A DNA stretch of 64,000 bases from positions 139,017,053 to 139,081,052 of the forward strand of contig CM048552.1 in assembly GCA_026413225.1 (NCBI GenBank). Reading direction: 5' to 3'. Of the stretch, positions 37,701-51,160 are shown piece after piece (position 1 is the first letter of the stretch; each line of letters opens with the position of its first letter). The position numbers and the translations under genes were made by a program. Below the pieces are notes generated by a model, which worked only from the letters and a program-made list of their open reading frames with translations, had not been told where the DNA came from and did no database searches. The DNA comes from Otis tarda (Eukaryota > Chordata > Aves > Otidiformes > Otididae).

Positions 37701-40215
37701 AATTACTAGGATGAGCTATTTCAATATTTCATTTTTTACCCTTTTCTCTTTTAGTAATCCAAAACTATTGTTTGAATTTCTCATAACCAGAAGTGTGGTT
37801 TTGTTTTGTTGTGGTTTTTAATCAGTTTTCCAGTATAAAGTCTGTCAACAAATAATTTGCTGATGACTATATTCAAGGGGCTGCTGAGTCTCAGTTCTAG
37901 TGGTTCTTCAGAGAGATCTTCAATAATTCTGAGAGGAGGACTTCCAAAATGCTACTCCAACCACTGTTTTCTACCGTGGAAGAGGTAAGTTAATACCCCC
38001 AGTACTATGATGTCAAGATCGGAAGCAAAATTTTGTTTCACTAATTTTCCAGCCATTTTTCTCAGCTGAAAAAATGAAGATCATAAGAAATAAATATCTA
38101 ATTTTACTTAAAAAGCATTGTCTGGACCATTTATCTTAACTTAGAGGCTCTAGGAATGTAAAATAACTATATGTAGATTTCAATTTTATTTATTGCCTGT
38201 CTGCCCCAAAGCAGAGTTATTAAGGAATATCTCACAAGACCATCCACATACTTTCTTTCATATCATGTGAGGCTATAAGGTAATGAGAGGAGAGCTTCTG
38301 GTCGTATTTTCACCAGCATCTTTTCAGAAACCTGATGAAGTTGATGGACAAGGGAACAAATGTCAATTTCCCAAGTGGAAAAGAAGCTTAACTTAAAAGG
38401 GAGAAAAAAGAAATGCTTTTAACTCTGTCCTCACTGGAATCTGTAGAAATCTTGGAAACACTTGTGAGTAAAACCTTGCTCTTGTCCCTAGATACAAAGG
38501 AAAACTGTGGGAAGCATGCTCAGGCCATGGCTCACTTCAATCATAAATAATCAATTAGTATTCTTGGCAGCAATGTGGTGGTTCTTCCTTCTTGTTAGCC
38601 TTTTTAACCAGCCTTTGGGCAGGGGAAAAAAAAAAGAAAAGAAAAAAAAAGGAAGTCTGAGTTGTTACTAAAGACAAAATTCTAGCTTCTCAGGGAAGTA
38701 GAATGCCTTGGTATGGGAAAGGCACTGAATGCCATCACCTTCAGGAAGCAGAGTTTTGTTAAAAGAATTTGTATATAGTGGTTAGTGTTGTAAAGGTTAA
38801 CCAGCTCTTCTTTAACCTCTCTCTCTAGCTATTGCAACAGTTGGTGTCCAGGTCACCTTCTTCTATCTCAATCTTGCTGAATCAGTGACCCACAAACCTA
38901 ACACCTCCTCCAGGGTGAAAAATGCATGAGCTTATTCTTTAATGCATATCCCTAGGGTACATGCTTATTTTAAGTCTCTCCACTGCATATTAACATTAGC
39001 AAAGATCGCTATACCTTTCCCCATTTAAAAAAAAAAAAAGAAAAATTGAACTAGAGTAGAGTGTAATGAAGACTTTATTATCCTGACACAGCAAGATGTT
39101 CTTATTGCTATTTTGCTTTAAAGAGTATAATCATGTGCCAGTGAAAGCATACAGATAATTAGTGCAGCTTTAATAATGTTTTAATTTATTGAGAAGGTAA
39201 AATCTCATAGGGTACTCTGTGAATATCCACAACAGACTCTGAGTTTGACAGGTTTGAGGCAGTTCTTGTGTTGGAATAGTTTACATTTATTTGATAATGT
39301 CAAGCATCCCAACCATTCTGTGATTTTTTTTTTAAACTCACAATCTATTTTATGAATTACTTTGTTTTAATTTCTTTAATATCCTACACGACTATATGGT
39401 ACTAGGAAGCATGCCAAATAACTTTCAAGACAAATTTAGATCTTCTCCCTTGGAACTTACGATTTTCTGACGTTATCAGTCTATTTAGTCTACTCTTCCA
39501 TTCACCAAATCATTATTTTGAGTCATCATATCAAGTATATAACCGCAGTGAATAATCATTAAAGAATTCTGTGCCGTGCTTGAAGATGACTGTGTGCCTT
39601 TACAGACTTGCATGTCCCCAGGTCCTGTCATTTTCAGGAGAGACTGCTACTGTTTCAAAGTCACTGATTTGTATTTTCTCGTATGGATTACAATAGAACT
39701 TTTTCTGAGGACAAAACAAAAACAGGGGAAAAAAGCTTATGTCCAAATACCTTAAAATCCAAGTAGCACACAAAGCTTATTTCATTTTGACACAAATAAA
39801 AGCATCATGATAAGTCAACTGAAGTATAAGATTTATTGATGCCATTTTCTGCCAGCTCCAGGTAAAAGTTACTGAACCACTTTTGAACTTAGACCTTGTC
39901 CTATTTATTTTTGTTCACGTTAAAGATCATAACTGACTTACATGTAGACTCGTTGGTTGCCAGAATTTAATAACTGAGAGTGTTATTAAACATGGCATCA
40001 ACAACTGAACTGAACCTGGTCAACTTTGTCACTCCTCCACTCCTGTTTCTGATATTGCCACTCTCTTTAAAACAATGTATTTTCATCCAGTTTTGAGGCC
40101 TTTCAATTTGTTAGCAGTGTTTCAAATAATTTCAAAATAATAATTCATTGATCATGTCTTACATTGAAAATGGGATACAAAGCCATGAAAAAAACAGTGC
40201 TTAATAAGATGAGAT

Positions 40216-41123
40216 ACAGCAAGTTTGCTGATGACACCAAGCTGTGTGGTGCCGTCGACACGCTGGAAGGGAGGGATGCCATCCAGAGGGACCTTGACAG
40301 GCTGGAGAGGTGGGCCTGTGAGAACCTCATGAAGTTCAATCAGGCCAAGTGCAAGGTCCTGCACCTGGGTCATGGCAATCCCAGGCACAAATACAGGCTG
40401 GGCGGAGAATGGATTGAGAGCAGCCCTGAGGAGAAAGACTTGGGAGTGCTGGTGGACGAGAAGCTCAACATGAGCCGGCAATGCGCCCTTGTGGCCCAGA
40501 AGGCCAACCGCATCCTGGGCTGCATCAAGAGGAGCGTGGCCAGCAGGTGGAGGGAGGTGATTCTCCCCCTCTACTCTGCCCTGGTGAGACCCCACCTGGA
40601 GTACTGCGTCCAGTTCTGGAGCCCCCAACATAAGAAGGACATGGACCAGTTGGAGAAGGTCCAGAGGAGGGCCACGAAGGTGATAAGAAGGCTGGAGCAC
40701 CTTTCCTATGAGGCCAGGCTGAGAGAGTTGGGGCTGTTCAGCCTGGAGAAGAGGAGGCTCCGGGGAGACCTGTACCTCAGGGTCTTCCAGTGCCTCAAGG
40801 GGGCCTACAAGAAAGATGGGGAGAGGCTGTTCAGTAGGACCTGTTGTGATAGGACGAGGGGTAATGGTTTTAAAATAGAGGGAGGTAGATTTAGATTGGA
40901 TATTAGGAAAAAATTTTTTACAATGAGAGTTGTAGAACACTGGAACAGGTTGCCCAGAAAGGTGGTGGATGCCCCATCCCTGGAAACATTCAAGGCCAGG
41001 CTGCGTGAAGCTCTGAGCAACCTGATCTAGTCGGGGATGTCCCTGCTCCTTGCAGGGGGGTTGGACTAGATGACCTTTGAAGGTCCCTTCCAACTCTAAC
41101 CATTCTATGATTCTATGATTCTA
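40216..41123 (+). mobile_element. CR1 LINE copy starting at the RT catalytic box, open frame to the natural stop
   Basis: This is about 0.9 kb. The element begins almost exactly at RT motif C ([13 protein letters not shown] at 40224-40235). It then runs in one open frame through the RT thumb and C-terminal region ([29 protein letters not shown]) to the stop after ...LSNLI at 41030, followed by the 3' UTR and ATTCTATG octamers ending at 41123. The open frame starts at 40164 inside flanking non-CR1 DNA, so its first 18 or so codons are host sequence read by chance. The absence of any stop or frameshift across about 270 codons points to a fairly young insertion. The long minus-strand frame at 40152-41093 is its antisense shadow. 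It is inactive because the endonuclease and most of the RT are missing. Confidence 0.95.
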
Positions 41124-43399
41124 ATTAGCAGATACTTAATAAATTGAGAACTTTTTACTCTTTAATTTAACCAGTTCCCAGATGAAAAAAAAAAAACCAA
41201 CAGATTCTTTAATGGAGTTTTAAATATCCAGGATTCATGGAGGACATCTGCTAAGTCAAGACTATTTTAAGACTTGCTTGGAGAACGGCATTTTTTTTTT
41301 CTGATCTGAATCTTTTCTGGAATCTCATAACTTTATAAGTGTCTAGCATTTCCTAAAATGTTTCCTGCATTCTACAGTGATGCTTAATATGATGTTTCTA
41401 TTAATTGGCCAGTAGTTTCTGAGTTTCATCAAGGAGTGTTTTATTAAAATACAAGATTTAAATGAAAAGAAGGATTTAGTAACTTGGAAGTTTCTGCTAC
41501 ATCTGAACTCTTCATTGTGTATATTGGAACCAATGGTCAGAACAGAGTAGGCAAGATGCATGATTATAATTTCTTTTACAAAGGACAAACCTTTCTTTTA
41601 AACAAACAAAGCCCTTGAACTGCAGATGTTTCAGAAAATAAGGTTCATTGCTTTCTCTATTGCCTGTAAAATACCAGAAGAGTTTCAGACAAATAGCAAT
41701 AAATGTGAAAAAAGGGCCACTCTGTTCTCTTCACCTAACTGGAGTGCCACAGTAGCCTGCAGTGTGTTTTAGCATCAGAATATACAAATTTTATATTTGA
41801 GTACTGTTAAGACAAAAGATGTGTAGACCTACCTTAACTGCAAAACCTAATAGAATTATACACACTTTAAAAACATTTCAAGTAAGTAGTTATTCCGTTT
41901 GTCAGACAGAGTGCAATTTATGACCAGTGGAGGTCACAGAGCATATTTCTGAAACTCATTTTGAAGCGTATTGTAACAAAGGACTCAGGCATCAGAAACT
42001 TCAATAGATATGGTAATTTCCTGTGCTCCCAGATGAAGCTCAGAAATCCACTGAAACACATACCTGAAGAAAACAAGTAATCTAGGGGAAATAACATTGT
42101 ACGTCCAAGTCCTTGAAGGCATTTTGGCTTTGCAATGCCCAATTCCTAGTTGTCTTGTTGCCACAAGGTACATGCCAAAGCCAAGATTTTTCAGAAGGCA
42201 ACTGCCTTCGGCAAGCCAGGGTTGAACTGCTGGGAAGGAACAGGTCTGTCATTTATCTAGCTCTGGTTAGGCAGGAATTCTCTCTTGTTTTCACAATTAC
42301 AATGGCAAATTATTATATTTTAGATATGTAACTTTTCTAGAGTAATGCAATCAGATGTTCGGCAGTGCTTTAGGAAGATTCTGTCTTTAGGTATATTTGA
42401 TATCTGCTATTGATTCAGGCCACTGGCAAGACTGAGTTGGAGGACTAAATAAGCTTCAGGTTGAGCTGAGCTCTGAGCAGTTTACGGACTTGAAGGCAGC
42501 GCTGACTTTGCTGTCTGGTGGCAGAAACATGACTATAAGGAGAAGTAAGTGGCATTGATTATATGGATCATAGTAGAAACTTGATATTTAGGTAGGTATA
42601 CACCTGAGTATGTCTGAGGTTTTTAGATTTTTTTTGTGTGTGAAGTAGCTCTCATTGACTATCAACTCCTGGGAGAAAACCAAGATGTTTTCAGAGTTGG
42701 CTGCCAAGCTTCAGGGACAGCTATCCAAAGACAAGGAACCTCCATGTGTTTCTTGGTGTTAGCACAGTGCTCATAGCCCTTGAAGCCCAGGACATGGTTA
42801 GCTGGCTACACACCCCAAATGAAGCTCAAGATGAATGTTTGCACAGGTTTTGTGCCTAAATGCTCTTTTCAGTCAAAAAGGGCAGAAAAGAGGTTAAGTT
42901 GGTGACATCTTTGAAACATTTGGTTTCACGCTTAGATACCTAAGAAGTGAAGGAATATAACAGACACTTCTGTATGCTCTGGAAAGAAGCCTATAACTTT
43001 CAGCCTTTTAGAAATATGTTTCAGAAATATGCAAACAATTCCCATTGGATACTAAGCTTTTCTCTGTCAGTTCAAGACTAAGGAGTTTTCTGTCACATTT
43101 TTTCTCCCAGTGGGGATTTACTGACATACTCTATACAGGTGAATTGTTCCCCTAATCAAGAATCTCATTTGGAAATCAAACATGTGCTTCCAGCTGTTGT
43201 CTCTCCCCAGGCCTAGATTCACTCGGGTTTATTTTGTCCTCCCTGAGGAACTTTGGTGGACTTGTTTTTCAGTAGGTAGCTGGATCTATAATTCCAACAG
43301 AAATTTAGTCTAAGTGTCACAGTATCATGCTAATGTACTTAATGAAATACACAACTCTCAATTAAGCTCATACGCTTATGTACTTATGTACTACTGTAA
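41124..43399. other. Intergenic DNA, no gene seen
   Basis: No exon or clear repeat was recognised. The small open frames (41343-41588 and 41918-42331 on both strands) have no family resemblance. Confidence 0.6.
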
Positions 43400-43860
43400 G
43401 AGCACAGTGAGGGCCAGCAGCTCTGAGGGACAGGGAGCTGGGAGCAGAAGGTGACCCCATCACAGGCTGTACCCTCTCCAGTGGGGCCATCCCCACAGGG
43501 CCTGCACAAGTGGGCAGCACCAGGTGCTTGTAACAAGGTCATTGACAACCCCAGGCATGACAAGTAATAAGGCAGGGCCAGAGGCCATCCAGGGGCACTA
43601 GTGAGGGGTAAAAGGAGGTAGGCACCCAGGAGATGAGCTACCTACAGAATAGAGCCAAGGTTGTGCCAGAAGACAGGGACAGAGAGGGGGCTGGAGACGA
43701 GCACCCAGATGATCTCAGAATGGGCTGAAACAGGGCTCCTGGGCCCATGGATGATGGAGTGGGGAGCAGCTGGTACTGAATAGGGACAATAAGGCCTGGT
43801 GGTGCTCTCAAGGCCCTGATAATACATGAATAAGAATATATGTACAAGGTCCATGAATGT
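43400..43860 (+). repeat. GC-rich dispersed repeat, copy 1
   Basis: This GC-rich block in AT-rich DNA shares ordered words with 56925-57370. GGGCTCCTGGGCCC at 43733-43746 matches GGGGTCCTGGACCC at 57255-57268. CTGGTGGTGCTCTCA at 43796-43810 is identical at 57319-57333. The distance between the two words is 63 bases here and 64 there, and both copies are followed by an AATA-rich tail. The minus-strand translations also share RALRAPPGLIVP versus RSLRAPPALCVP. I infer a common repeat family, which I cannot name. The outer edges are approximate. Confidence 0.55.
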
Positions 43861-46309
43861 ATAGGGATACATACTTTATGAGCACAGGAGGTGGCAGACA
43901 CCTATATATGAGGCTTAGGTAAATCCATATGCTCACTAGGGAGTCATGTACACCAACTATTAGGAAACACTATGGACAGAGTCTAACTGATGACTCCAAT
44001 AACCAGACATCTGACTTTTAGGGAGAAGTCTTTCTGGCTGCGTAACAGTATTCCCACTTTGGACACTTGCCAGATTTTTCTCCTAATTAAGAATTTGGTT
44101 TTCCATATTCTATTAATTTTAATCTTCATTTGAGCCATGTGAAATACGCTTTAATGCATGAATTGACTCTATACGTCTCTTTGAGGTATATTATGGTGTG
44201 GCAAAGTCTCTCTTGTTAAACTTCTCTGCAGTGAGGACGATGTTAATAAGGCTCTGGAGCGACGGTGATTGTGCTAATCATCTGTCCACACTGTCATTGT
44301 TATTTTCTGGCAAAGCAAGTGTTTTAGCATGCAAAAAGCAGAGCAGAGTAAGAATAAGTAGGTTGCTGCCTGTGCTACATTACCTACAAGGAAGGAGGAT
44401 GTAAGAAACTGAAGTACAAATTCATACTCCAGATCAAAGAGTAAAGAAAGGAATTTAATCTGATCTTCCATACTTCATATACAAACTCTAATTACTTATT
44501 GAGAAGTAGTTTCTTGGCATTATTGATGCAAAGTCAGAAGCTCTGAGCATTCCTACCAAATCAGAGTATGTAGGTAAGAGAAATAATAAGAATGGTTGTT
44601 TCGCAGATCAGTCTCAAACTTAGCTGTAAAACAAGCATAAAATCTGTTCAATCATTCACTGCATAAAGAAAAATTTAGGATTGTAGGTGGCAAATAATTT
44701 GGATCTCATCATTACCAGTGTCATCTAACAAGACAAACACACATTCAAGTCCACTTTGCAAATCTTGCCCTTTGTGCCTTTCTAGTTCTTCAGCATTGCC
44801 AGCGAAACAGTAGCTACTGTCACCAATCCAAATTATAATCAATCTAGTGGTGTAGATTTGCTTGAATGAACAAGGTTTGTTTTAATCTAAAGTGAGACTA
44901 AAAATAGCAGCGTAAGGTTGCTGCTAAATTGCCTCTGCAACTCAAATCAAATAAATGCTTTTTAAAAAGGTATTTGAAACCAATTGGAGTGCACAGATAT
45001 TGAAGTCATACAATACTGATCAGCTAGAACTTAGGCATTGAGGTTTAAAAGTGTAAAACTCTCTTGGTCCTAGTGATTGTTGAACAGTGCATCTGGTTCC
45101 TAAAAGAAAAGTTAGGTTTTATATAGTATAGATGATATAATGTATTATTATTGGCTGCATTATTACCGAAGAGGCTGTAGTTATAGACTACAGTTGCTTT
45201 GTGCACTCTTCTAGACAGATTGAAAATACAGAACAAATGCTACTGTCTTTTCCCAAATAAGGAACTCTGCATATATCATAGTCAAAACAATTTCCTTACC
45301 TTCTCTGGAATTAGGAACTAAACCTGTTTGACACATGGTTGAAGGGAAACTGGTACAACTTCTCTTTAGGTTTTCAAGGTCAGCTACTGCAGCTCTTCAC
45401 CTCTAAAATCAGTCTGAAATGCACCATCAAGCACAGGAGGAGACACAAAGGTGAATTATTTTACATTTGTAATTTTTAAACTTGTCCTCCATCGGTCTCT
45501 GTTTCTCTGTTCCTAATCTATAGCTTTTCCTCCTTCCCATTCCTCAGAACAGAATTATTTTGGGGGTCATTCTCTGCTGAAATTAATTTTATTAATTGCA
45601 CAAATGGCAAAACAGTGTGTATCTCAGTTAAGTCTTACAAAGGTGGGACACTGTTGGAGTTACTAGTGTCACAGGAATAAACAGACCCAGCAGGTACTCT
45701 TCATTTTCTATTCAGTCCTAACCTATTAATTATTCTTGTACTTAGAAAAAAAGGAGTTATGTGTCATTAGAATTATGTTATCTGCTGATAAAGCTGGAGT
45801 GGAATCCTTCTTTCTAACAGCCTCTATTGGCTCTTTCTTCTAAAAATAAATATACATTTTTCCCTTGCACATATTCCAATGGCTATGAGCAGTATGCTTC
45901 TTGTGCCTTATAGGTATGTCCTACGTCTGTTAATGTTTGTCACTATTCCAAAGATTTTTGACCTCTAATTAGGAAAACAAAACACCTGTCTTTTGTTAAT
46001 GAATCTTACCACTTCAGCCAGTCAGCTAATTAGAAACATTTGCAGAATATAGAATAGAATGCATGGGGATTTTTAAGCCGTAATTTTATGGTTCTTAAAC
46101 TACAATTTTATGGTTCTTTTAATCACAGACAGGAAAAAGTCTGCTTTTTCTTTTGGCAAATGGAAAAAGAAAAAAAGTAATCTTGTGAGCACTAAAATGC
46201 AAGGAAGGAAGAAAGTTTCAGTATGATGTAAAAACAGCTCATTCCTTTCTGGGAAGTTTTTAGTGAAGAAGTGAAAATGCTAATTCAAAGCTATTTTCTG
46301 TTTTTCAGG
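43861..46309. other. Intergenic AT-rich DNA, no gene seen
   Basis: No exon or repeat was recognised. The frames at 44198-44471 and 45045-45236 look like chance. Confidence 0.6.
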
Positions 46310-47292
46310 AAGTATTTGTCAACTGCATTGGGTGCAGGTGTACAGGTGTTGGTAGAAGGGGGTGACAGCAGGGCTGACCTCTGCAAGAAAAGGTCAGGGG
46401 CTGCTCCATGCTGGACACTCTAGCCAGTTGTCCCAGTGACTCTAGCAGAGCCTCTGGGAAAACATATTTAAGATTTAAGAAAGGGCAAAACACTGCATGG
46501 CACTCTGTGAAAGAAAGGAGTAAGAAAAAAAAAAAAGTGAGAAACAACTGTGCAGACAACCAAGGTCAGTGAAAAAAGAGGGAGAAAAGGTGCTCCAGAT
46601 GACAGAGGTGAGATTCTCCTGCGGCCCTTGGAGAGGCTGAGGTGAAATAGGTTGTCCCTCTGAAGCCTATGGAGAACCATGGTGAAGCAGAGATCCACAC
46701 TGCAGCCCGTGGAGAACCCCGAGCTGCAGCAGATGGATATTCCCTTGAAGGAAGCTGCAGCCAGTGGAGAGTCCACTGGAACAGGTTCCTGGCACTAGCC
46801 GCAGCCCATGGAGAGGAGCTTACACAGGAGCAAGGGCAGAGTGTGAGGAAGAAGGAGTGGCAGAGAGGAACTGTTATGAATTGACCATAACTCCCATTCC
46901 CCATCCCCCCTGTGCTGCTTCTCAGGATGAGGTGAGGCCAAAGAGCTGAGAATGAAGGAGTGAAGTTAAGCCTGGGACAAAGGGGTACAGGGAAAGTTGT
47001 TTAGGGCTTTTGGGTGGGGTTTTTTTTGGGGTTTTTTTTTGTTGGTTTTTTTTTGTTTATTTTATTTAATCTCACCATCCATATCTATTTTAATTGCCGA
47101 TAAATTAAATTAATTTTCCCCAAGTCAAATCTGTTTTATCTGTGACAGTAACTGGTACAGGGTCTCCCTGTCTTTGTCTCAACTCATGAGCTTTTTCATC
47201 TTATTTTCTCCCCTGTCCTATTGAAGAGGGGGAGTGAGAGAGTGTCTGGGTGGGTGTCTAGCAGTTGGCTGAGGTCAACTCACCAGAGTAAC
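46310..47292 (+). mobile_element. Avian ERV LTR-type element (+ strand)
   Basis: About 1 kb matches a common bird LTR-type repeat. A 5' part (46310-46550) carries the CAGGGGCTGCTCCATGCTGG word. A middle part has repeated units around GCAGCCCGTGGAGA (46605-46820). Next come a G/T-run stretch (47000-47060), an ATTAAA signal at 47104-47109, TTTTCCCCAAGTCAAATCTG, and a pyrimidine/purine ending near 47292. It is the same family as the antisense piece at 3801-4395, which lacks the 5' part. No viral protein is encoded; the short open frames on both strands (46305-46949) are products of the repeated units. The start is uncertain by tens of bases and no clear target-site duplication was seen. Confidence 0.75.
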
Positions 47293-50200
47293 AAAACTTA
47301 GATTTTAAAAGTTATGCTATGAAATTCTTGAAACAAAAATACCTTCATTTAGTTGAAAGCATAATTTTCTGTGAAGATTGGTTCTAGTTATTATTTTGGA
47401 CACAATATTTGATATGAATTTTTGTATCTAAAATTCACAACCTGTTCAGCTTTCTAATTGGAAGAGTGCTATTTCCACCACAGTGATCAAATGACAGGAA
47501 AATAGTTTTTGAGTGTTAATTTCTTGATTTAGATTTAAGCTTATATTCTGTGAGTAGACAATTGTATCCATACAACCTTGTTCTCCTAATCTCTACCTCT
47601 TCTGCAAAATGGGCTGTTAGCCCTGCCTAATCAAACTAATGAATTTGGTTAGTATGTGTTATCCTTTTGAGGACTTTCTGAGACTTCTAGTGATATTTAA
47701 GAGCCTTTTTTTTTTGGAAGTCACCCAAAAATGATATCAGGAGTATGCTGTTTTATTTAAGTTACATATTTTTTTTTAAATGTAGTCATACTCTATGTTT
47801 TCTTTATATTACTTACACTCCTTTTTCTGTGTGAAGTGTGAAAAATTTAAATAGCACATGATTAATTTTATAGTTACAGAAATGCCTATCCTGACCAAAA
47901 AGTCACTCTTCCTGGCAATCTTTACCAAGGATAACCCACAGACTGGTGGTCCTTTGGGAGTGCATGCTCTTCAGGCTTAACGAAACTTCATGCTCAAATT
48001 TTCCATATCCTGTGTGGGAAATATTTAACCACATCTAACCTCTCAGGCGTCTGTCACAGGCTTCATCAAAACTAACTTATCTGTGCCCAGCAATATGGAG
48101 GTAAATACCTTCTCAGAGCAGGGACACTCTCCTGAGTCTGTCTGGGTCACTGGTGCAGGGAAATTTAGGTTAATTTTTGGTGCCTAAAGAAATTAAGAGC
48201 CACAAGATGTGAACAGTCCTCGAAAATGGGAATACATGGAGCCTAAGCAGTCATATAGCATAAGCATAAGTTGAGTTTGGACGTATGGCATCACACTTCA
48301 GATACTTATCCGTATCACTTGGAATCCAATAGACAATCTCAGCTTTATTTTATTTTACAGTGTTTTCAGAAAGTTCCCTTATAATTTTAATACTACATTA
48401 AATTTTGTCTCAAATATTTTCTACTTTAAATATCTTAAATGCATAATATGCTTTCAGAAATAATATTAGATACTCACACATCTTTCAAGATAGCCTGTCT
48501 TCTTTTGCAAGAAAATCTATATAAAATATTTTTGTCCTAAGTGTGAAACATAAGCAAAATTGTTTTAATCACTGTTTCAATCAGTGTAGAGTGGCGGCTG
48601 TTTGTCATTATAATTCATGAGGGAGCAGATTATTTCCCAGTGTTGAATGTTTGTCATTATTTTCCATGAGAAGTCAGTGAGTCTTTAGTACTGTAAAAAT
48701 AGTTATCACTATGACTGGGGTTAAGAACTGTGTAGAATGAAGGGCAAAATTCATTTGCATGCAGTTCAGTTTGATTTTGTTTTTACTTACCTGTGTAAAA
48801 CAAACAAACAAAAAAGACATTTTTATTATTTGTTCTAAGTGAGATTGCATAACATCCCGTGTATGTGTCAGATGCTGCAAGTAAAAATACAGGTTTGGCC
48901 ACCTGGAATCTATTTGTTAAATTGCCTTGTGAACCTTGGGACAAGGCTATAATTCCCTCGACAGAGCTGTGCAGGAAAGAGGCTGAAGGAACTTGCTCTC
49001 TCCCTGCCAGAATAGCCTTACTGCAGTTGCAGCACAAGCTGGGCAGAAGGCTGCTCCCTGGGGTGCTTATCGAGGCGATGAGACTGTAGTTCCGTGCAGG
49101 TATGTTGGGAAGTAAGTGGTATCAGATTTACTCCTGCTGACATAGGAATAACTGGAAACTAAACTATTATTCTGGTCGCAAACTCTCTGCAGTTTCTTAC
49201 AAACTGAAAATTGAGCCCTAAGCATTTAAAGAGTCAAACACTGAGTCTAAAGTTAAAATTCTGTTCAAATGAAAGACATCCACATCTCTGCAGGTGTTAT
49301 ATTGTTCAGTCTGTCTCGACTGCAGACTGAACATGACAGAAATCTACTGATTTAGAGAATGAAGGCTATTTCCACATCCAAAGGGTGTGAGAATTTATTT
49401 TTACATGAAAGCTTGCATTCTGAGGAAAACAGCAAAATCTGTAAAAAAGAGGTTTATGGAGTACATTACTGTTGCCTTCAGTGAATATTGACTTGGTATT
49501 CAGTGATTTAAAATGTAGGGTTTGTATAGGCTGTTTGAAAGGGTTCTGTGAAAGGCAGTTGAGAAACCTAAATTTAGAAATGTGATGCAATTTATGTAAA
49601 GAACTTCTGAAACAGTCTACAGCTCCACTGAAGGGGAAAAAAAATTAGGGTGAACCAGAAATCAATAGGGTTGAAAAACAGTTAATGGACCTTGAAACTG
49701 GGTTTAATTACAGTCCCCTGTACTGCATTTGTATATGCTCCTTATTTGAAGTCCAAGAAGCAAATTATTTTACCTAAGAGATAAACTTTATTTAACTTTA
49801 CCTCTTTACTTAACTTTATGTCTTAACTAAGAGATAAATTATTTTGGTTATGTCAGTTGTGGGGAGCCTGGAGAAGTTTACAAATCACATGTTAAAGAGA
49901 AAGCCTGGTGTATATGGCCCATCACTTTCTGAGAAACCAGCACTTTCAAAGTCAAATCAAACACTCAGAAGTATTAGTCGTTATAGACAACTGCGATCCT
50001 ATTACTGCTTTCTTGAAGTCTTAATTTTTTCTCCTCTAGGCATAGCTCATCAGAGCATGGAATAATAGTTTCATAAAGCCCAACACTTATAATATTTGAC
50101 AGTGGCATTTTTTGAACTAAAAGGAATTAAAGATATGGAACTCAAAAGTAGCATTCTAGGAAACTGAAGACATTTTATTTGGCTTTATAAAAAAATTCCA

Positions 50201-51095
50201 CTTAAGTGTACTTAAAATAAGGGTTTTTTTTTTGGTAAGGCTGAAATGTTTTGTTTTTATTTTATTGACACAATGATTGTATTATATTAATATAGAAGTC
50301 AAAATGATCTATTTCTTTGACCTTATTGAAACGAATCATTTGCACAATGCTTCAAAAGAAGTGTCAATGAAATGGATATTCTTGTGGAATTAGTTGATTT
50401 TGCTGAATTGGCATTTTCCAATGGAAAATATTGCAGCAGAAAAAAAAAGAAATCAGCCATTTCTTACTTCTGACACATGCAATTTGTAGAATTGTGTCAT
50501 GTCAATTCAATGCATTGCTATCTCAGTAGCAGTTTTATGCATTCTTAGTGACTGCCTGTATCTCCCACCTGACTAAAACCCACAATACAATATAGACATG
50601 AACTATCATATTAAAAACTCTCTGTGCTCAAAAAGCCCACACTATCCTCATTACATCCAGGCGATTGTGAAAGTCTTTAATTAGCTGGTGAGATAAACAG
50701 CTTAATTACAGTTGTTGTGCTTAGTATATTATGACTCCCGATACTAGCAAAACTTTAGTTTAATCAGGTGTAAAAGAGTACTCTTCAGGCAACAGTCTTC
50801 AGGCAATGTCCAGAGTGACTTTTTACTTTAGATATTATTAGACTTTTCTTTCTTTACTGTAGCTGGAATTAAGTAAATGTGGCTTTTACTCAGTGTGCCT
50901 CAACTGTTCAAAAATGTCATTTTTAATTAAATTACTGTTATTAAGTTGTTACTTACAGGCTAATTAAGAAAGGTTATAGTTAAGAAAATGAGTAATTTTT
51001 TGATTGAGAAATCAACCACATTCAAAACCAGCAGTAAGGTGCTATTTCTATACATTCTATAAATATTGCAAATGTCCTCAAAGTTGTGTTATGAA
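47293..51095. other. Intergenic AT-rich DNA, no gene seen
   Basis: No exon or well-preserved repeat was recognised. The frames at 48674-49089, 49366-49590 and 49844-50065 lack any family resemblance or splice context. Confidence 0.6.
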
Positions 51096-51160
51096 ATCAT
51101 AGTATCATAGAATATCTCAAGATGGAAGGGATCCATAAGTATCATCAAGTCCAACTCCCA
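51096..51160 (-). mobile_element. Short CR1 3' end
   Basis: On the plus strand it reads ATCATAGTATCATAGAATAT followed by GATGGAAGGGATCCATAAG and AAGTCCAACTCC. That is the reverse complement of the last 65 or so bases of a CR1 3' UTR with its ATTCTATG units. It is heavily 5'-truncated, as is usual for CR1. Confidence 0.88.

Larger units (their letters stand above)
31193..40215. other. Intergenic AT-rich DNA, no gene seen
   Basis: This nine-kilobase stretch has no recognised exon or well-preserved transposon. Low-complexity tracts occur at 33088-33105 (T18), 34741-34758 (A18) and 38627-38650 (A-rich). The ten-base word ATGTCAGGAA is repeated three times at 34459-34511. The frames at 32447-32647, 33378-33590, 34481-34699 and 36042-36266 look like chance. 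Confidence 0.6.

Noticed and set aside
40152-41093. 313-codon open frame on the minus strand, the longest in the window
   Set aside because: It is the antisense of the CR1 copy at 40216-41123; length alone comes from the GC-rich, stop-poor complement of the RT frame.
46305-46949. Several overlapping open frames on both strands
   Set aside because: They arise from the repeated units of the ERV LTR-type element and do not resemble viral proteins.
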